A stretch of DNA of 64,000 bases from Siphonodentalium dalli (lineage: Eukaryota; Mollusca; Scaphopoda; Gadilida; Siphonodentaliidae): NCBI GenBank assembly GCA_032622095.1, contig CP136067.1, forward strand, positions 47,783,549 to 47,847,548, given 5' to 3'. Below, one piece after another: positions 31,959 through 43,005 of this stretch. The notes below the pieces were generated by a model that saw nothing but the letters and a program-made list of their open reading frames with translations, was not told the origin of the DNA and searched no databases. Made by a program: the position numbers and the translations under genes. Each line of letters opens with the position of its first letter. The stretch's first letter is position 1.

Positions 31959-34200
31959 AAGACAGTCAATGACTGTGGGTCGCTCACCAGACTGTAAAGA
32001 CTGAGAAGAATGGGACTCTGAAGACTACAAGAGTCAGTACGTGACAATATCACTTAAGACAAGTAGTTCTAAACATGGACATAGATGGAGGTTCTCCGAT
32101 GAGCAGGGCTCTTCAACTTGAAATTTCTAATTGCACACCACTGACAAATCTCCAACCTCTTACATTTTACAGAAGACAACCATACCACAGTACTAAGTTC
32201 ACATAAATCATTTTGCACACCCCTCTTAGGTTGAATTTTACAACTAGTACAAGGATATAGGAGAGTTAAATCTCTTATCTCTGCCCATATTAGAACAAAT
32301 GTGAATCCCCATCTATGAGATCCATTCATCTAGTAATATTAATATACCCCCCCCCCCCAATATCCAATAGGGTATGATTTCACCTGGATAAGTGGTACGT
32401 GGTTAAGAAAATAATATTGGAACAGCCAAGTCTGTATTTAGTATGTCTGATCTTTGCAGAATGAGGTCCACAAAAGGTGAATTTAATAACACTATTCCAC
32501 AAGGTGGAAAAGCATCAACGAATTCACCCTATGGGGACCTCATTTCCTAAAATGACCCAATTTGAACAAATCTGAACCCGGTCTCCCAAGGCCCATCCAT
32601 ACCAAATATAAGCTAATATAGGCTCAATGGTTCTTGAGAAGAAATTTTAAGATTTACTATGGAGGGAAAGAGTTATGGCCCTAGCTTCGCACCTATTTGA
32701 TATGATGAACTTATTTGAACCAATCTGATTGTGAGTCACCTAGGGAACATGCACACTGAAATATATAAACATATTTGGTCTTTAATATGGAGAAGAAAAC
32801 AATTGTTGATAGACGGATGGATAGACATCCCAACAGACAGACGAGTGGAAGGACCGCCTGACAGACATAAGACAAATTCAATCCAATATACCCCCCCCTC
32901 AATGTTTCTTTGAAAAATCAGGGTATGATTTCATCTGGATAAGCGGTGGTTAAGAAAATAATATGCCAGCCATGTCTGCATATAGTGTGTCAGACATTTG
33001 CAGAATGAGGTCCCCAAATGGTGAATTTAATGACAATATTCCGCAAGGTGTGCTAGCATCACCAGATTCATCCTCAGTCTGATTAGGCCTCACCAGCCAT
33101 GGGAAACCTATATAGGAACAGATTTAAGTTCTAAAGTTGAAGTTTGTAATGCACACACATTGAGCACCTCAATTATGCATTTTATCTTCTGCAAATTAGG
33201 GGGGGGGCATAGAAACTGAACAGAAGGGAAAAAGTAAAAAAGTAACTAAAACAAAATTTCAATTTGATACTTAAGATACTTCCCAGAAGATGATGCCTAA
33301 GCAGAATTAGGTCCATGGAGGGTGTATTTGGTGATGCTAGCCTGCTGTACAGGGTTGCAACACTAAATTCACCCTCTGGGGACCTCATTATGCAAATGTC
33401 AGACACTAAATTCAGGCAGTTTGTTTAAAATTGCTAGCAGTAATGTTTACACAAGCTGCCAGATGACATTTTATTGTAATCTAGATTAATGACATGTGTC
33501 TCTCTCTGTCTATCCACAAAGATATATCTGCAACTTTAATAGAACAGGTATTAAAGTTGGAAGCTGGAGATGATATCCGTTGGAAGGGATGTTGGTTTGG
33601 TGCAGGCCACTGCAGGGTGGGGTGGGTCTGGGCCATATGGGATGGGGGATGGGTAATGGAATATTTCTGTAATTTCATTAAAGATTAAAGTTTCATAACT
33701 CTGCAGATGTTATAATGGTGTCACTTTTTTCAAATTTTATAAAATGTTTAAAAACTAATTTTTTTGTTTGTTAAATTGAGCAAGGTGAAAATTCAAAAAA
33801 TCTTAATTAAATTTTTTTTTTTAGTTACGTTACTGGCTCCGCCCACATTCGATCCAGTGACCTCATTTGAACAAATCTGAATAACAGTCCCCCAAGGACC
33901 CTTTGTATCAAATACGAACCCATTCGGCCCAATGAAATTTGAGAAGTCGTTGTAAGAATTACTATGGTGGCAAAGAGTTATGGCCCTGGCTTCGCAACTA
34001 TTTGACCCAGTGTCCTCATTTGAACAAATCTGAATGAGAGTCACCTAGGAAACATACACACCAAATATGAACCCATTCGGTTTCATGGTTCCAGAGGAGA
34101 AGATGTTCAAAGAATTGTAGACGGACGGATGGACGGACGGCCGGACGATGGACGGACGACGGACGAAGAGTGATGACAATAGCTCCACCGGAGACTTCGT
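31959..34200 (-). repeat. Dispersed element X, copy 2 (inverted relative to copy 1)
   Basis: It starts with CAAGACAGTCAATGACTGTG and CACCAGACTGTAAAGACTG and ends with AGCTCCACCGGAGACTTCGT, the complements of the end and start of copy 1 (1841-3759). Inside are divergent monomers with TTTGAACAAATCTGAA, GGTTCTTGAGAAG and GAGTTATGGCCCT. There are also two to three copies of a GCAGAATGAGGTCC ... GGTGAATTTAAT block, and a GGACGGACGG stretch near 34120-34165. Confidence 0.75.
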
Positions 34201-34614
34201 CTCAGGTGAGCTAATACAAACGTGAGACAACCAGCCCCGGAAAATCTGGACAACCCACCCTAACATACGCCCGCGCGAGTTGTCCCTGTGGTCCCGATTC
34301 GGTCTGTAGTCAGATGTACTATATACACATGTATATACTTGTATATACAGGAACGGGACCATCCGCCCCAGGCACAACCGACACCAAGCGACCCGGAACA
34401 ACCCGACCCAATTAAAGTACGAACTATGTTTTGGTTTAAACCTTTAATTAAATTAGGATAAGATATGGTAAATTGTAGTTGTACATAATGATATAGTATT
34501 CTGTATGAAATATGAAGAATATTTTAATATGAATATATACGGAAGTACAACATATGTATATGAAAAAGGAATGTATAGTACATGTATATGCTACTTCACA
34601 GCCTGTTCTCATGA
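34201..34614. other. Unassigned segment with a GC-rich part
   Basis: 34240-34420 is GC-rich (CCAGCCCCGGAAAATCTGGA, GGGACCATCCGCCCCAGGCA) and the rest is AT-rich with TATATAC runs. I see no gene or repeat family. Confidence 0.35.
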
Positions 34615-34864
34615 AAATAGCCACACTCCCGGCTTATTTTAATGAGCGAAATAAGCTCATATCAATATAGGCTCTGTGTGGAGATAAACGTACACTATGG
34701 GAGTACATGTATGGTTTCCATAAAAATAAGCACGTAACGGTCTTATTTTAATGAGCGATATAAGCCCATATTAGTATTATTTAATCACAATATACGCTCT
34801 ATATGGACCTAAAACTCAGTTTATAAAACAGTCCAATATGGGACTATCTCCCATATTGTCATTA

Positions 34865-35350
34865 TTAAAGGTACTCAATCCGATAAAACTCCTCTCAATT
34901 ACTATTTCAATGGCTTCGGGGGTCAAAAATATTTGATTCGAGTCGAGGAAGTCACCCATCAAAGCTCAGATTTGTTAGATATCGATTTTAGAAATCTATT
35001 ATTTTTCATTATCGGGAATTCTTTCTGGCCCAGAAGACAGTCAAAATTTCGTTATTATTACCACTTGATTATAGAGTTATCCATCCTTGTCTGTTTGAAT
35101 AGAGTTTTGGCGTAAAATCTCGAGCAGGATACCAATTGACGGCAGTTATTAGTACTCATCTCGAGCAATTAACAAATTTCAAAAATCAATATCTAATAAC
35201 TCTGAGCTTTGTTTGATGGGTTCCTCGACTCGAATCAAATATTTTTTACCCCCAAAGCCAAAGAAATAGTAATATAGGACCCTCTGATCGGATTGTTGTT
35301 GTTGGAATCTGTTGAGATGGGGACCCTCTTTACGGATTGAGTACCTTTAA
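34865..35350. mobile_element. MITE-D, complete copy with TTAA ends
   Basis: It starts TTAAAGGTACTCAATCCG and ends CGGATTGAGTACCTTTAA. Both ends continue as inverted copies through TTTGGCTTCGGGG-like, ATTCGAGTCGAGGAA and CATCAAAGCTCAGA words. If TTAA is the duplicated target, this would suit a TTAA-specific transposase, but the ends do not look like classical piggyBac ends. Other copies are at 6994 and 10498. Confidence 0.8.
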
Positions 35351-37239
35351 ATCTACCGTTTTTCATCGCAACTTATCCTCGCGAAAATAGGTTCATATTG
35401 GGCATACATATTAACATATGTTTCAATGGACTTAATTGATTCGGAAATAAGCCATTAGTGAGTTTATACCCGTTATTTAGTTGAATGAAGCGAGCCGCAG
35501 TTAAACACATTATAAAGAGCGTGAATCTGGTATGTCGTGTCGCAACATATCCTCCCTCAAATAGGCACATAATCGGCCTATAATGTGAAATAGGTACATT
35601 TTATTGTGAAATAAGCAGATAATAGATCATATCCGTCATTTCGTTTTATGGCGCGGCCACATTGAAAACACATGCTATAAAGAACATACACATGAAAGCC
35701 GTGAGTTGGCTTATTTGTGTCATTTTCTGCACACAATCTGATTACAATCGACTCATTGGCAGTCGATAATTTGACTAAAATTGTCTCATTTTCAGCACAT
35801 TATCGACTTAAATTTATGAGATTCTAAGCATATTATGTACCTAAAGATGTTTATGTATAAGCAGATAATCTGCGGGTTTTTGGGAGAACAGGCTGCATGT
35901 CGATAAACAAGTTTAGGTTGTTAAATAATGACAATGGGAGCTTAATTCGCTCATTAAAATAAGCCCGTTTCGCAGCGTTATGTGCTTATTTTTACGAGAA
36001 CAGGATGAAACACATCGTCGTGCAAATAGGTTCAAATTGGACCTACATGTAGCTATTCGCATAGGTTGATATTTGAAATAATTTGATTATGAAATAACTC
36101 CATAGTGAGCTTACATCGTTATTCCGTTATGGCCGCAGTGAAAACATTATAAAGATCGGGAAATTGGTAAGTCGTGTCGATGAAAAGAGGCAGATTAAAT
36201 CATTTCAATTTGGGCTTGATATGTATGGAAATAATCCCATATTGGACTGTTTTATTTATAAAAACAGTGTGTTAGATCCATATTGAGCGTATATTGTGGC
36301 AAAATAATTCCAATATCAGCTTATATCGCGCATTAAAATATGTCCGTTTTGTACTTATTTTCATGAGAACAGCATGACAAGTCTTGAGTTGTTTAATCGT
36401 GTTCTCGTGAAAATAAGCACAATACGGGTTTTCCTCATATTGAAATAACCCATATACATGTACATGTAAGGCTGTTTTAATAACTAGCGTTTAGGCCTTA
36501 TGGAGCGTATTTCAGTTTTCAAATAATGTCAACATGCAGACTGTTCTCGTGAAAATAAGCACATAAACGCCATGTTATTATGAACTAAATATTGCCATTA
36601 TTTAACCGCAGTATACGATATGGACAGAAAATGCGGGTTTTAAGACAGTCTAACATGGGACTATTTCCATACGAAATATGCCCATATTGGCACTATTTAA
36701 TCTATCTACCTATTCTCATCGAGATAACTTACTAGATTCACGCTCTTTAGAAGGTATTTTCACTGTGGCCCGCGCCATTCTACGGAATAACTGGTATACG
36801 CTCACCGTGGGCTTATTTCAGAATAAAATAAGTCCAATATGAACTGTGTGAATATTTAGGTCCAATATAAACCTGAGGATATGTTGAGATGAAAAAAAGT
36901 AGATTAGATAATACCAATATGGGCTTACATAGAAATAGTCCAACATTTGACTGCTTTAAAAATCGCGTTTAGTTTCAATAATGGCAGTATGAGCTTAATT
37001 CGCTCATTAAAATAAGCCCGTTATGAGCTTATTTTTACGAGAACAAGCTGCATATTGTCATTATTTGATTATTATAACAGCCCTATATGGGATATTTCAA
37101 TATGCGATAAGAACATCTTATGATTATTTTTGCAATTTGTGTTGTGGAATACAACACAAATAAACCAACTCAAGACTGTTCTCGTGAAAATAGGCACATA
37201 ATAATATGATATAAGCCCGTATTGTCGCCAATAGTCCCG

Positions 37240-37390
37240 ATTCCAGAAGTAAATATTTACAATTGAGCGTAGTTCAGACAAAGATTTCTATGGAGAGGTA
37301 CGGTCGATTTACTTGACATAGCGCCTGAATGCTAACTTATCAGTTTCACATACCGGTACAAGTCCATAATATGTCTTTAAGTGCGTACAT
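37240..37390. mobile_element. MITE-B fragment
   Basis: GAAGTAAATATTTACAATTG, AGCGTAGTTCAGAC, CTAACTTATCAGTTTCACAT and CCATAATATGTCTTTAAG match the left arm of MITE-B. Confidence 0.65.
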
Positions 37391-38564
37391 CTGATAAGCT
37401 GTAGGTTGGCTTAGTTGTGTCATTGTCCGCTCATAATCTGCTTAGAATTGTTCCATTATGAGGCGAAAATGTGACTAATTCGGTATAATTTTCAGCACAT
37501 TATCGACTCAAAATAAGAACGTTCATAAGCAGATTATCTACCTAGAATATTTACTTTTTATATAAGCAGATAATGTGCGGGAATTTGGGGAACAGGCTGT
37601 TTAAAACGGTACAATATGGGACTATTTACATAAGAAATAAGCACATATTGGCATTATTTTATCTACCTTAGTTTATCACTTACTTACCAAAGCTACCCTA
37701 ATTGTATTGTTTTTACTGAAATAAACCCATATCAGTATTATTAATCTAGCTTTTTCATCGACACAACCTACCAGATTCAAGCTCTTTATAGTCAATGCTG
37801 CCCTCGCCATTCAACCGAATAATGGCTATACGCTTACTGTGGACTTATATCAGAATCAAAAGAACCTATGTGAATACTTAAAGGTCAAATATGAACCTAT
37901 TTACATGAGGATATGTTGCGATGAAAACAAATTAGATTGAATAATACCAATATGGGACTAGTTCGATAGAACAGTCTGATATTGTCTGTTTAAAAAGCCG
38001 CGATTATAGGTCCATATATATATAGCGTACATGTGTACATATTAAGTTAAATTATACCTCTGTATGAGCTTATTTCGCTCATTAAAATAAGTCCTGTTTT
38101 GTGTTTATTTTCACGAAAACAGACTGCAAACTGCCATTATTTGAAAACTAAATAAGCTTCATATGGGCCTAAACGCTGGTTATTATAACAGCCCTATATA
38201 GATATTTCAATATGCGATAAGCTCGTCATGCTTATTTTAGCAATTCGTGTTGTGGCACAACACAAATAAACCAACTCAAGACTTACCATGCAGACGTCAC
38301 CCTGTTCTCATGAAAATAAGCACATAACAATATGAGATAGGCACGTGGTGTGCTTATTTTCACGTCAACAGGCTGGAAAACAACACGATTAAACAACTCA
38401 ACACTTGCCATGCTGATGTCAAGCTATTTTCGTGAAAATAAGCACTTAACGGCCGTATTTTAACGAGCGATAATTTTGGCATTATTTAATCGCAATATAT
38501 ATAAGCTCTATATTGACCTAAATCTCGGCTTTTAAAGCAGTACAATATGGGACTATTGCCATAT

Positions 38565-38660
38565 GTTACTAAAATGCTACATTCCTCCAGTTGACATAGC
38601 GCCTGAATGCTAACTTATCAGTTTCACATACCCGAACAAATCCATATTATGTCTTTAAAT
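38565..38660. mobile_element. MITE-B fragment
   Basis: It contains AATGCTACATTCCTCCAGTT, GACATAGCGCCTGAATGCTA and ACTTATCAGTTTCACATACC, then a TATGTCTTTAA terminus. It is nearly identical to part of the 37240 copy. Confidence 0.65.
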
Positions 38661-38899
38661 AGCGTACATCTGAAAAGTTATGGGTTGGCTTAGTTGTGTG
38701 ATATTCTCATTTTCAGCACATTATGGACTGAAAATGAGGACATTCTAATCGGATTATCTACCTAAAATAAATTATTTAAATAGCGTACATCTGAAAAGTT
38801 ATGGGTTGGCTTAGTTGTGTGATATTCTCATTTTCAGCACATTATGGACTGAAAATGAGGACATTCTAATCGGATTATCTACCTAAAATAAATTATTTA
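38657..38899. repeat. Perfect 121-bp tandem duplication
   Basis: The segment starting AAATAGCGTACATCTGAAAA at 38657 is repeated at 38778 without visible change through CTACCTAAAATAAATTATTT. It lies inside palindromic family P and is either very recent or an assembly effect. Confidence 0.85.
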
Positions 38900-40021
38900 T
38901 AAGTAGATAATGTGCGGAATTTTGGGGAACAGTCTGTTTAAAACACAGTACAATACGGGACTATTTACATACGAAATGAGCCCATATCGGAATGATTTAA
39001 TCTGCCTTTTTTCATAAACACAACTTACCAAAACTACGCTCTTTGTAAGGTGTTTGGCGCCATTCAACGGAATAAGGGACTCAGTATGTACTTATTTCAG
39101 AATCAGATAGTTCCAACATATACCTGTGAATAGTTACATGTAGGTCCAATATGAACCTATTTGCACGAGGACATGTTTCATCCTGTTCTCATAAAAATAA
39201 GCACATAACGGGCTTATTTTAATGAGCGAATTAAGCTCATACTGGCATTATTTAACCTCAATGTTTTCATCGACACGACATACCAGACTCACGCTCTATA
39301 AAATGTGTTTTGACTGTGGCCCATGCCATTTAGCTGAATAGCGGGTAGTAGTTCACTGTGGGTTTATTTCAGAATCGAATAAGTCCAATATGAACCTATG
39401 TGAATCTTTAGGTCCAATATGAACCTATTTTTACGAGAATATATGTTGCGATGAACAAAGGTGGATTAAATAATACCAATATGGGCTTATTTCTTATGGA
39501 AATAATCCCACATTGGACTGTTTTAACATCCTTGTTTTATTTTCAAATATAGCATACATATATAATGAGTCTTAATAATTCCAATATGAGCTTATTTCGC
39601 TCATTAAAATAAGCCCGTTATGGGATTATTTTCTCGAACACAGGCTGGAAAACAACACGAATAAACACATGACTTACCAATCAATCAATCAATCATGTTT
39701 ATTTGTACGTTACACCATATATGGTCAAATGTACATGAACACAGAATAACAAGACAAAATGGACGGATTACATGAAACAAAGTTAAGTACAATGTAACAA
39801 CAATGATATATGGCGGTATATGCTTATATATGACAATATACATATGTTATACCGGTATATGCCTATCATACGTTCAGATAATATATGTAGATGATTGGCA
39901 AACATACCATTCAGAGTTGATACTGGCAACACTGACATGGTCTCAAGTCGAAGAATCTTTGTTCCTTTTTTGTTGTACTCGATTTAAGAGTCGTTACTCT
40001 GTTGCCAAACCCCTTTCTTTT

Positions 40022-40236
40022 TCAATCCATAGTGGACAAAGTGTGCCCCAAAGCACGCATAGTTTTCGAGTCGCTGCTGATCATTATTTGTTTAAATAGT
40101 TTCTCGTTGGGGATGTTTAACAGATTGGGTGATATGTTCTCGTAGAATAGGGCGCGCTCGTCTGACAGAAGAAGTACAGTAAATAATTGTCGATTTCATT
40201 GCATGTTTCGCAAATTCGGTCCGCATCGTCGAAATC
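40022..40236 (-). pseudogene. LINE reverse-transcriptase C-terminal region, downstream half
   Basis: The frame resumes across the insertion with FDDADRICETCNEIDN, the Cys-x2-Cys start of the C-terminal zinc-knuckle-like motif. It is then damaged by a small frameshift near the second Cys/His pair and continues in another frame as ENISPNLLNIPNEKLFK to a natural TGA (40022-40024). Removing the fold-back element and one copy of GAAATC restores a continuous frame across the junction, which confirms the insertion site. Confidence 0.8.
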
Positions 40237-40274
40237 TACGGCGGCCTGGAACCGCCACCTCCTCTTCAGTTAGT

Positions 40275-40590
40275 TTCCTGATATATCAGGTTACCTATCC
40301 TGATATATCAGGTTAGTATCCTGATATATCAGGTTACGTATCCTGATATATCAGGTTATTATCCTGATATATCAGGTTACGTATCATGATATATCAGGTT
40401 ATTATCCTGATATATCAGGTTACGTATCCTGATATATCAGGTTATTATCCTGATATATCAGGTTACGTATCCTGATATATCAGGTTACGTATCCTGATAT
40501 ATCAGGTTACGTATCCTGATATATCAGGTTATTATCTTGATATATCAGGTTACGTATCCTGATATATCAAGTTATTATCCCGATATATCA
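40275..40590. repeat. Left arm array, 15 x CCTGATATATCAGG
   Basis: The palindromes are separated by two alternating spacers, TTACGTAT and TTATTAT, giving 22- and 21-bp units. Three units carry single changes (TCATGAT, TCTTGAT, TCCCGAT). Order does not match the right arm unit for unit. Confidence 0.93.
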
Positions 40591-40652
40591 GGTTATGTCT
40601 CGACAAATTAATCCAGAGTGTCGTCTCATTGGCGGAGGCTTGTGGTTGGTTG

Positions 40653-42284
40653 GATTCTTAGTAAATATTGTTAGGCCAATGTATATGCTCTTATATATGC
40701 GAGGCTACCAATAGGAGACTCGCATATATAAAAGAGTTCATTGGCACAGGTTTTTGCAAAATTTCAAGGAGCACCAGTCACGGAAGTGTTAGCAAGAACC
40801 GAACCATCCACTGAGCGATGACCAGTCCATTATTAACCCTTTCTATACTAAATAATCATTGACGAGTAGTTCCCTTGGGAAATGATTAGATAATAAGTTC
40901 AAATGAAAGTGTCAATGACACTGTAGCTCAACGTTGGTAGGTGTTAATTTCATGCTGAGCTGTCAATAGAATGATAAAGGACTCCTATAGAAGAAGGAAA
41001 GTCAAAAAGTTACAATAATGTACGCAATGGGCTTGTATTCTGTAGATGATATTGTTATACCCCATTTTTCCGTCCGTCCGTGCGTCTGTATGTGCGTCCG
41101 TCAGTACGTCCGTCCGATGTCTGTTCATGTCATAACTTTAACAGTAGTGCTCAGATCTCAATGAAATTAGGTATGGATGTTCACTACTATGAGGACATTA
41201 AATAGAGGTTTCCATCGTTTTGTTCGGATTTTCCATTCTAGAGTTATTCATCATTGTTTATCTGGAAATTTTGGATTTTTGGTCCGTCTGGTGTCTGTTC
41301 ATGTCGTAACTTCAACAGTTGTGCTGGGATCTCAATGAAATTTGGTATGGATGTTCACTAGTATGATGACATTCAATAGAGGGTTCCATTGTTCTGTTTC
41401 GCTTTTCCATACTAGAGTTATTCATCTTTGTTTATCTGGAAATGTTGGCTGTTTGGTCCATCCGATGTCTGTTCAGGTCATAACTTGAACAGTAATGCTC
41501 GGATCTCAATGAAATTTTGTATGGATGTTCACCAATATGAGGACATTTAATGGCACATTCAACTGTTTTGTTTTGTTTTTTGTTCTATAGTTATTCATCT
41601 TTGTTTATATGAAAATTCTGATTTTTTGGGTCCAATCTGTCTGAGTATAGCAGTCATAAGTTATAGATATGCCCACACTAGGCGGTAATCCACAAGGGGG
41701 TATGCACCGGACGACAGTCCATCTCTTGTTTTCATTTAAAACATTTCACCAATAAATGAGGGATGCATGGTGTGCGAATGAAATCCTGCTGGCGGCCATG
41801 TTTTCTTTTCATGAATTGCGTAATAATTGGATACCTCAATGACATTTTTACAATGACATTTTTGGTGGCTCCCATCTCCCACAAGATCCATATGAAGTTC
41901 AGTAAGGACTATATAAAAGATGTGGTCTGTATTGTGTGCCAAATCATTTAGTCATACAAAGTTTAAAATCCAAAAGGGCGGAAATGCTTTCAACAAAATT
42001 CGGAAACATTTGATATCCCCAGAGGTGACCCAAAACACGCCTGTATAAAGTTTTAAAATATTTGTTCCGATATTTGTTCTGCTGGGTGTGCCAATGGATC
42101 CAAATTTGAAATCCAAGATGACTGATGGCGGCCATGTTTTCTAACAAATTTCGGGAAAAAATAGATGGCTCCCATCTAGAGGTCACCCTGAAGATCCATA
42201 TGAAGTTTGGTGAGGGGTGTGTGGTTAATCGCCTACATGTACATGCCACATCACTCATCCTCATCGTCACCAAACTTAATATGG
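40653..42284. repeat. Interior of fold-back element 1
   Basis: In order it holds a short inverted repeat related to 11796-11912 (40669-40750), a MITE-C half copy (40832-40905), unassigned sequence (40906-41050), a 174-bp tandem repeat (41054-41700) and an inverted GGCCATCTTGGATT-type array (41730-42284). No transposase or other protein was found, so the element is non-autonomous. Confidence 0.7.
41054..41700 (+). repeat. 174-bp tandem repeat, three and a half units
   Basis: Units starting GTCCGTCCGATGTCTGTTCA lie at 41108, 41282 and 41456, with a partial at about 41630. Each has CATAACTT.AACAGT, GATCTCAATGAAAT, GTATGGATGTTCAC and TAGAGTTATTCATC. A TCCGTCCG microsatellite leads in, as at 9660. 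Confidence 0.8.
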
Positions 42285-42329
42285 AACCAACCACAAGCCT
42301 CCGCCAATGAAAGACGACATTCTGGATTG

Positions 42330-42620
42330 GTCGAGACAACCTGATATATCAGGATACATAACCTGATATATCAGGATACATAACCTGATATATCAGGATA
42401 ATAACCTGATATATCAGGATACGTAACCTGATATATCAGGATAATAACCTGATATATTAGGATACGTAACCTGATATATCAGGATAATAACCTGATATAT
42501 CAGGACACGTAACCTGATATATCAGGATACGTAACCTGATATATCAGGATAATAACCTGATATATCAGGATACTAACCTGATATATCAGGATACGTAACC
42601 TGATATATCAGGATACTAAC
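42330..42620. repeat. Right arm array, 13 x CCTGATATATCAGG
   Basis: It has the same 14-bp palindrome and the complementary spacers ATACGTAA and ATAATAA as the left arm. One unit has a TATTAGG change. Confidence 0.93.
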
Positions 42621-42658
42621 TGAAGAGGGGGTGGCGGTTCCAGGCCGCCGTAGAAATC

Positions 42659-43000
42659 GAAGTAGCGTCCGCGTTCGATGCCCAAGGTGTGGCAACTTAT
42701 TCTTAATTTTGTCAGGGATTCACGCTATTTTGGGACGGAAATGACGTTGATATATTTTTCCAAAGAAGTCATCGTTTTGAGTGTTCTATACGTTCTAAGT
42801 TTGTTCCTTGGATGATCACGTCGATTGCTATTTTTGAGAAGTTTGGTGCGAATATTATCATTAAATATTTGTTTCTGTATTGAGTTATCGAAGAAGTCAT
42901 TAATACCGTGACTTGGGGACATGGATGTGACTAATTGTTGACATTGTGACAGCGACCTGCTCCATAAATCCAGATTAGATTCAAATAGTTGTATGCACAT
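42659..43000 (-). pseudogene. LINE reverse-transcriptase C-terminal region, upstream half
   Basis: The - strand frame reads NKLRTYRTLKTMTSLEKYI ... and, after one in-frame TAG (42725-42727), LTKLRISCHTLGIERGRYF. KLRTYxxxKxxxxxExY followed by LTKLRxSCHxLxIExGRY is the familiar region after the RT domain of many animal LINE proteins. The first dozen codons of the open frame (from 43033) belong to the flanking palindromic repeat. The stop codon, the 5' truncation and the insertion make it non-functional. Confidence 0.8.
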
Positions 43001-43005
43001 GCACA

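Larger units (their letters stand above)
34615..39679. repeat. Field of palindromic family P (terminus CTGTTCTCGTGAAAATAAGC), left part
   Basis: Several copies, whole and partial, of elements with inverted ends lie end to end. They open CTGTTCTCGTGAAAATAAGC and close with the complement, with inner words TGAGCGAAATAAGCTCAT, GGCATTATTTAA, CGCTCTATATGGACCTAAA, ACAGTCCAATATGGGACTA, TCATCGACACGACCTACCAG and CTGTGGCCCGCGCCATTCAA. A good copy spans about 36538-37031. A second block type carries CAGCACATTATCGACT and TAAGCAGATAATGTGCGG. No frame is conserved. MITE-B and MITE-D copies are embedded in it. Confidence 0.85.
40237..42652. mobile_element. Fold-back element 1 (2416 bp) with palindrome-array arms
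   Basis: The ends are inverted: TACGGCGGCCTGGAACCGCC at 40237 and its complement ending at 42652. GAAATC stands directly outside both ends (40231-40236 and 42653-42658), a 6-bp target duplication. Each end is itself a hairpin (GGCGG ... CCGCC). Next come arrays of a 21-22-bp unit around the 14-bp palindrome CCTGATATATCAGG, 15 units on the left and 13 on the right, then about 60 bp of further inverted sequence (left arm to about 40652, right arm from about 42285). The 1.6-kb centre holds other repeats and no transposase. Confidence 0.9.
39680..43005 (-). mobile_element. 5'-truncated LINE, split by fold-back element 1
   Basis: On the - strand the element runs from about 43005 to 39680. It keeps the end of a reverse-transcriptase open frame, a 3' UTR with AATAAA (39699-39704) and a (TTGA)n tail at 39680-39696, as in CR1/L2-type LINEs. 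Both flanks are palindromic family P (ACTTACC to the left, CTCTCGTGAAAACAAGC to the right), so the LINE inserted into that repeat. A 2416-bp fold-back element interrupts it at 40237-42652. About 0.9 kb of LINE sequence remains. Confidence 0.8.

Noticed and set aside
40275-42620. CRISPR-like regular repeats of 21-22 bp
   Set aside because: The spacers are only two alternating 7-8-bp words, the repeats are palindromes, the two arrays are inverted arms of a mobile element, and the genome is eukaryotic.
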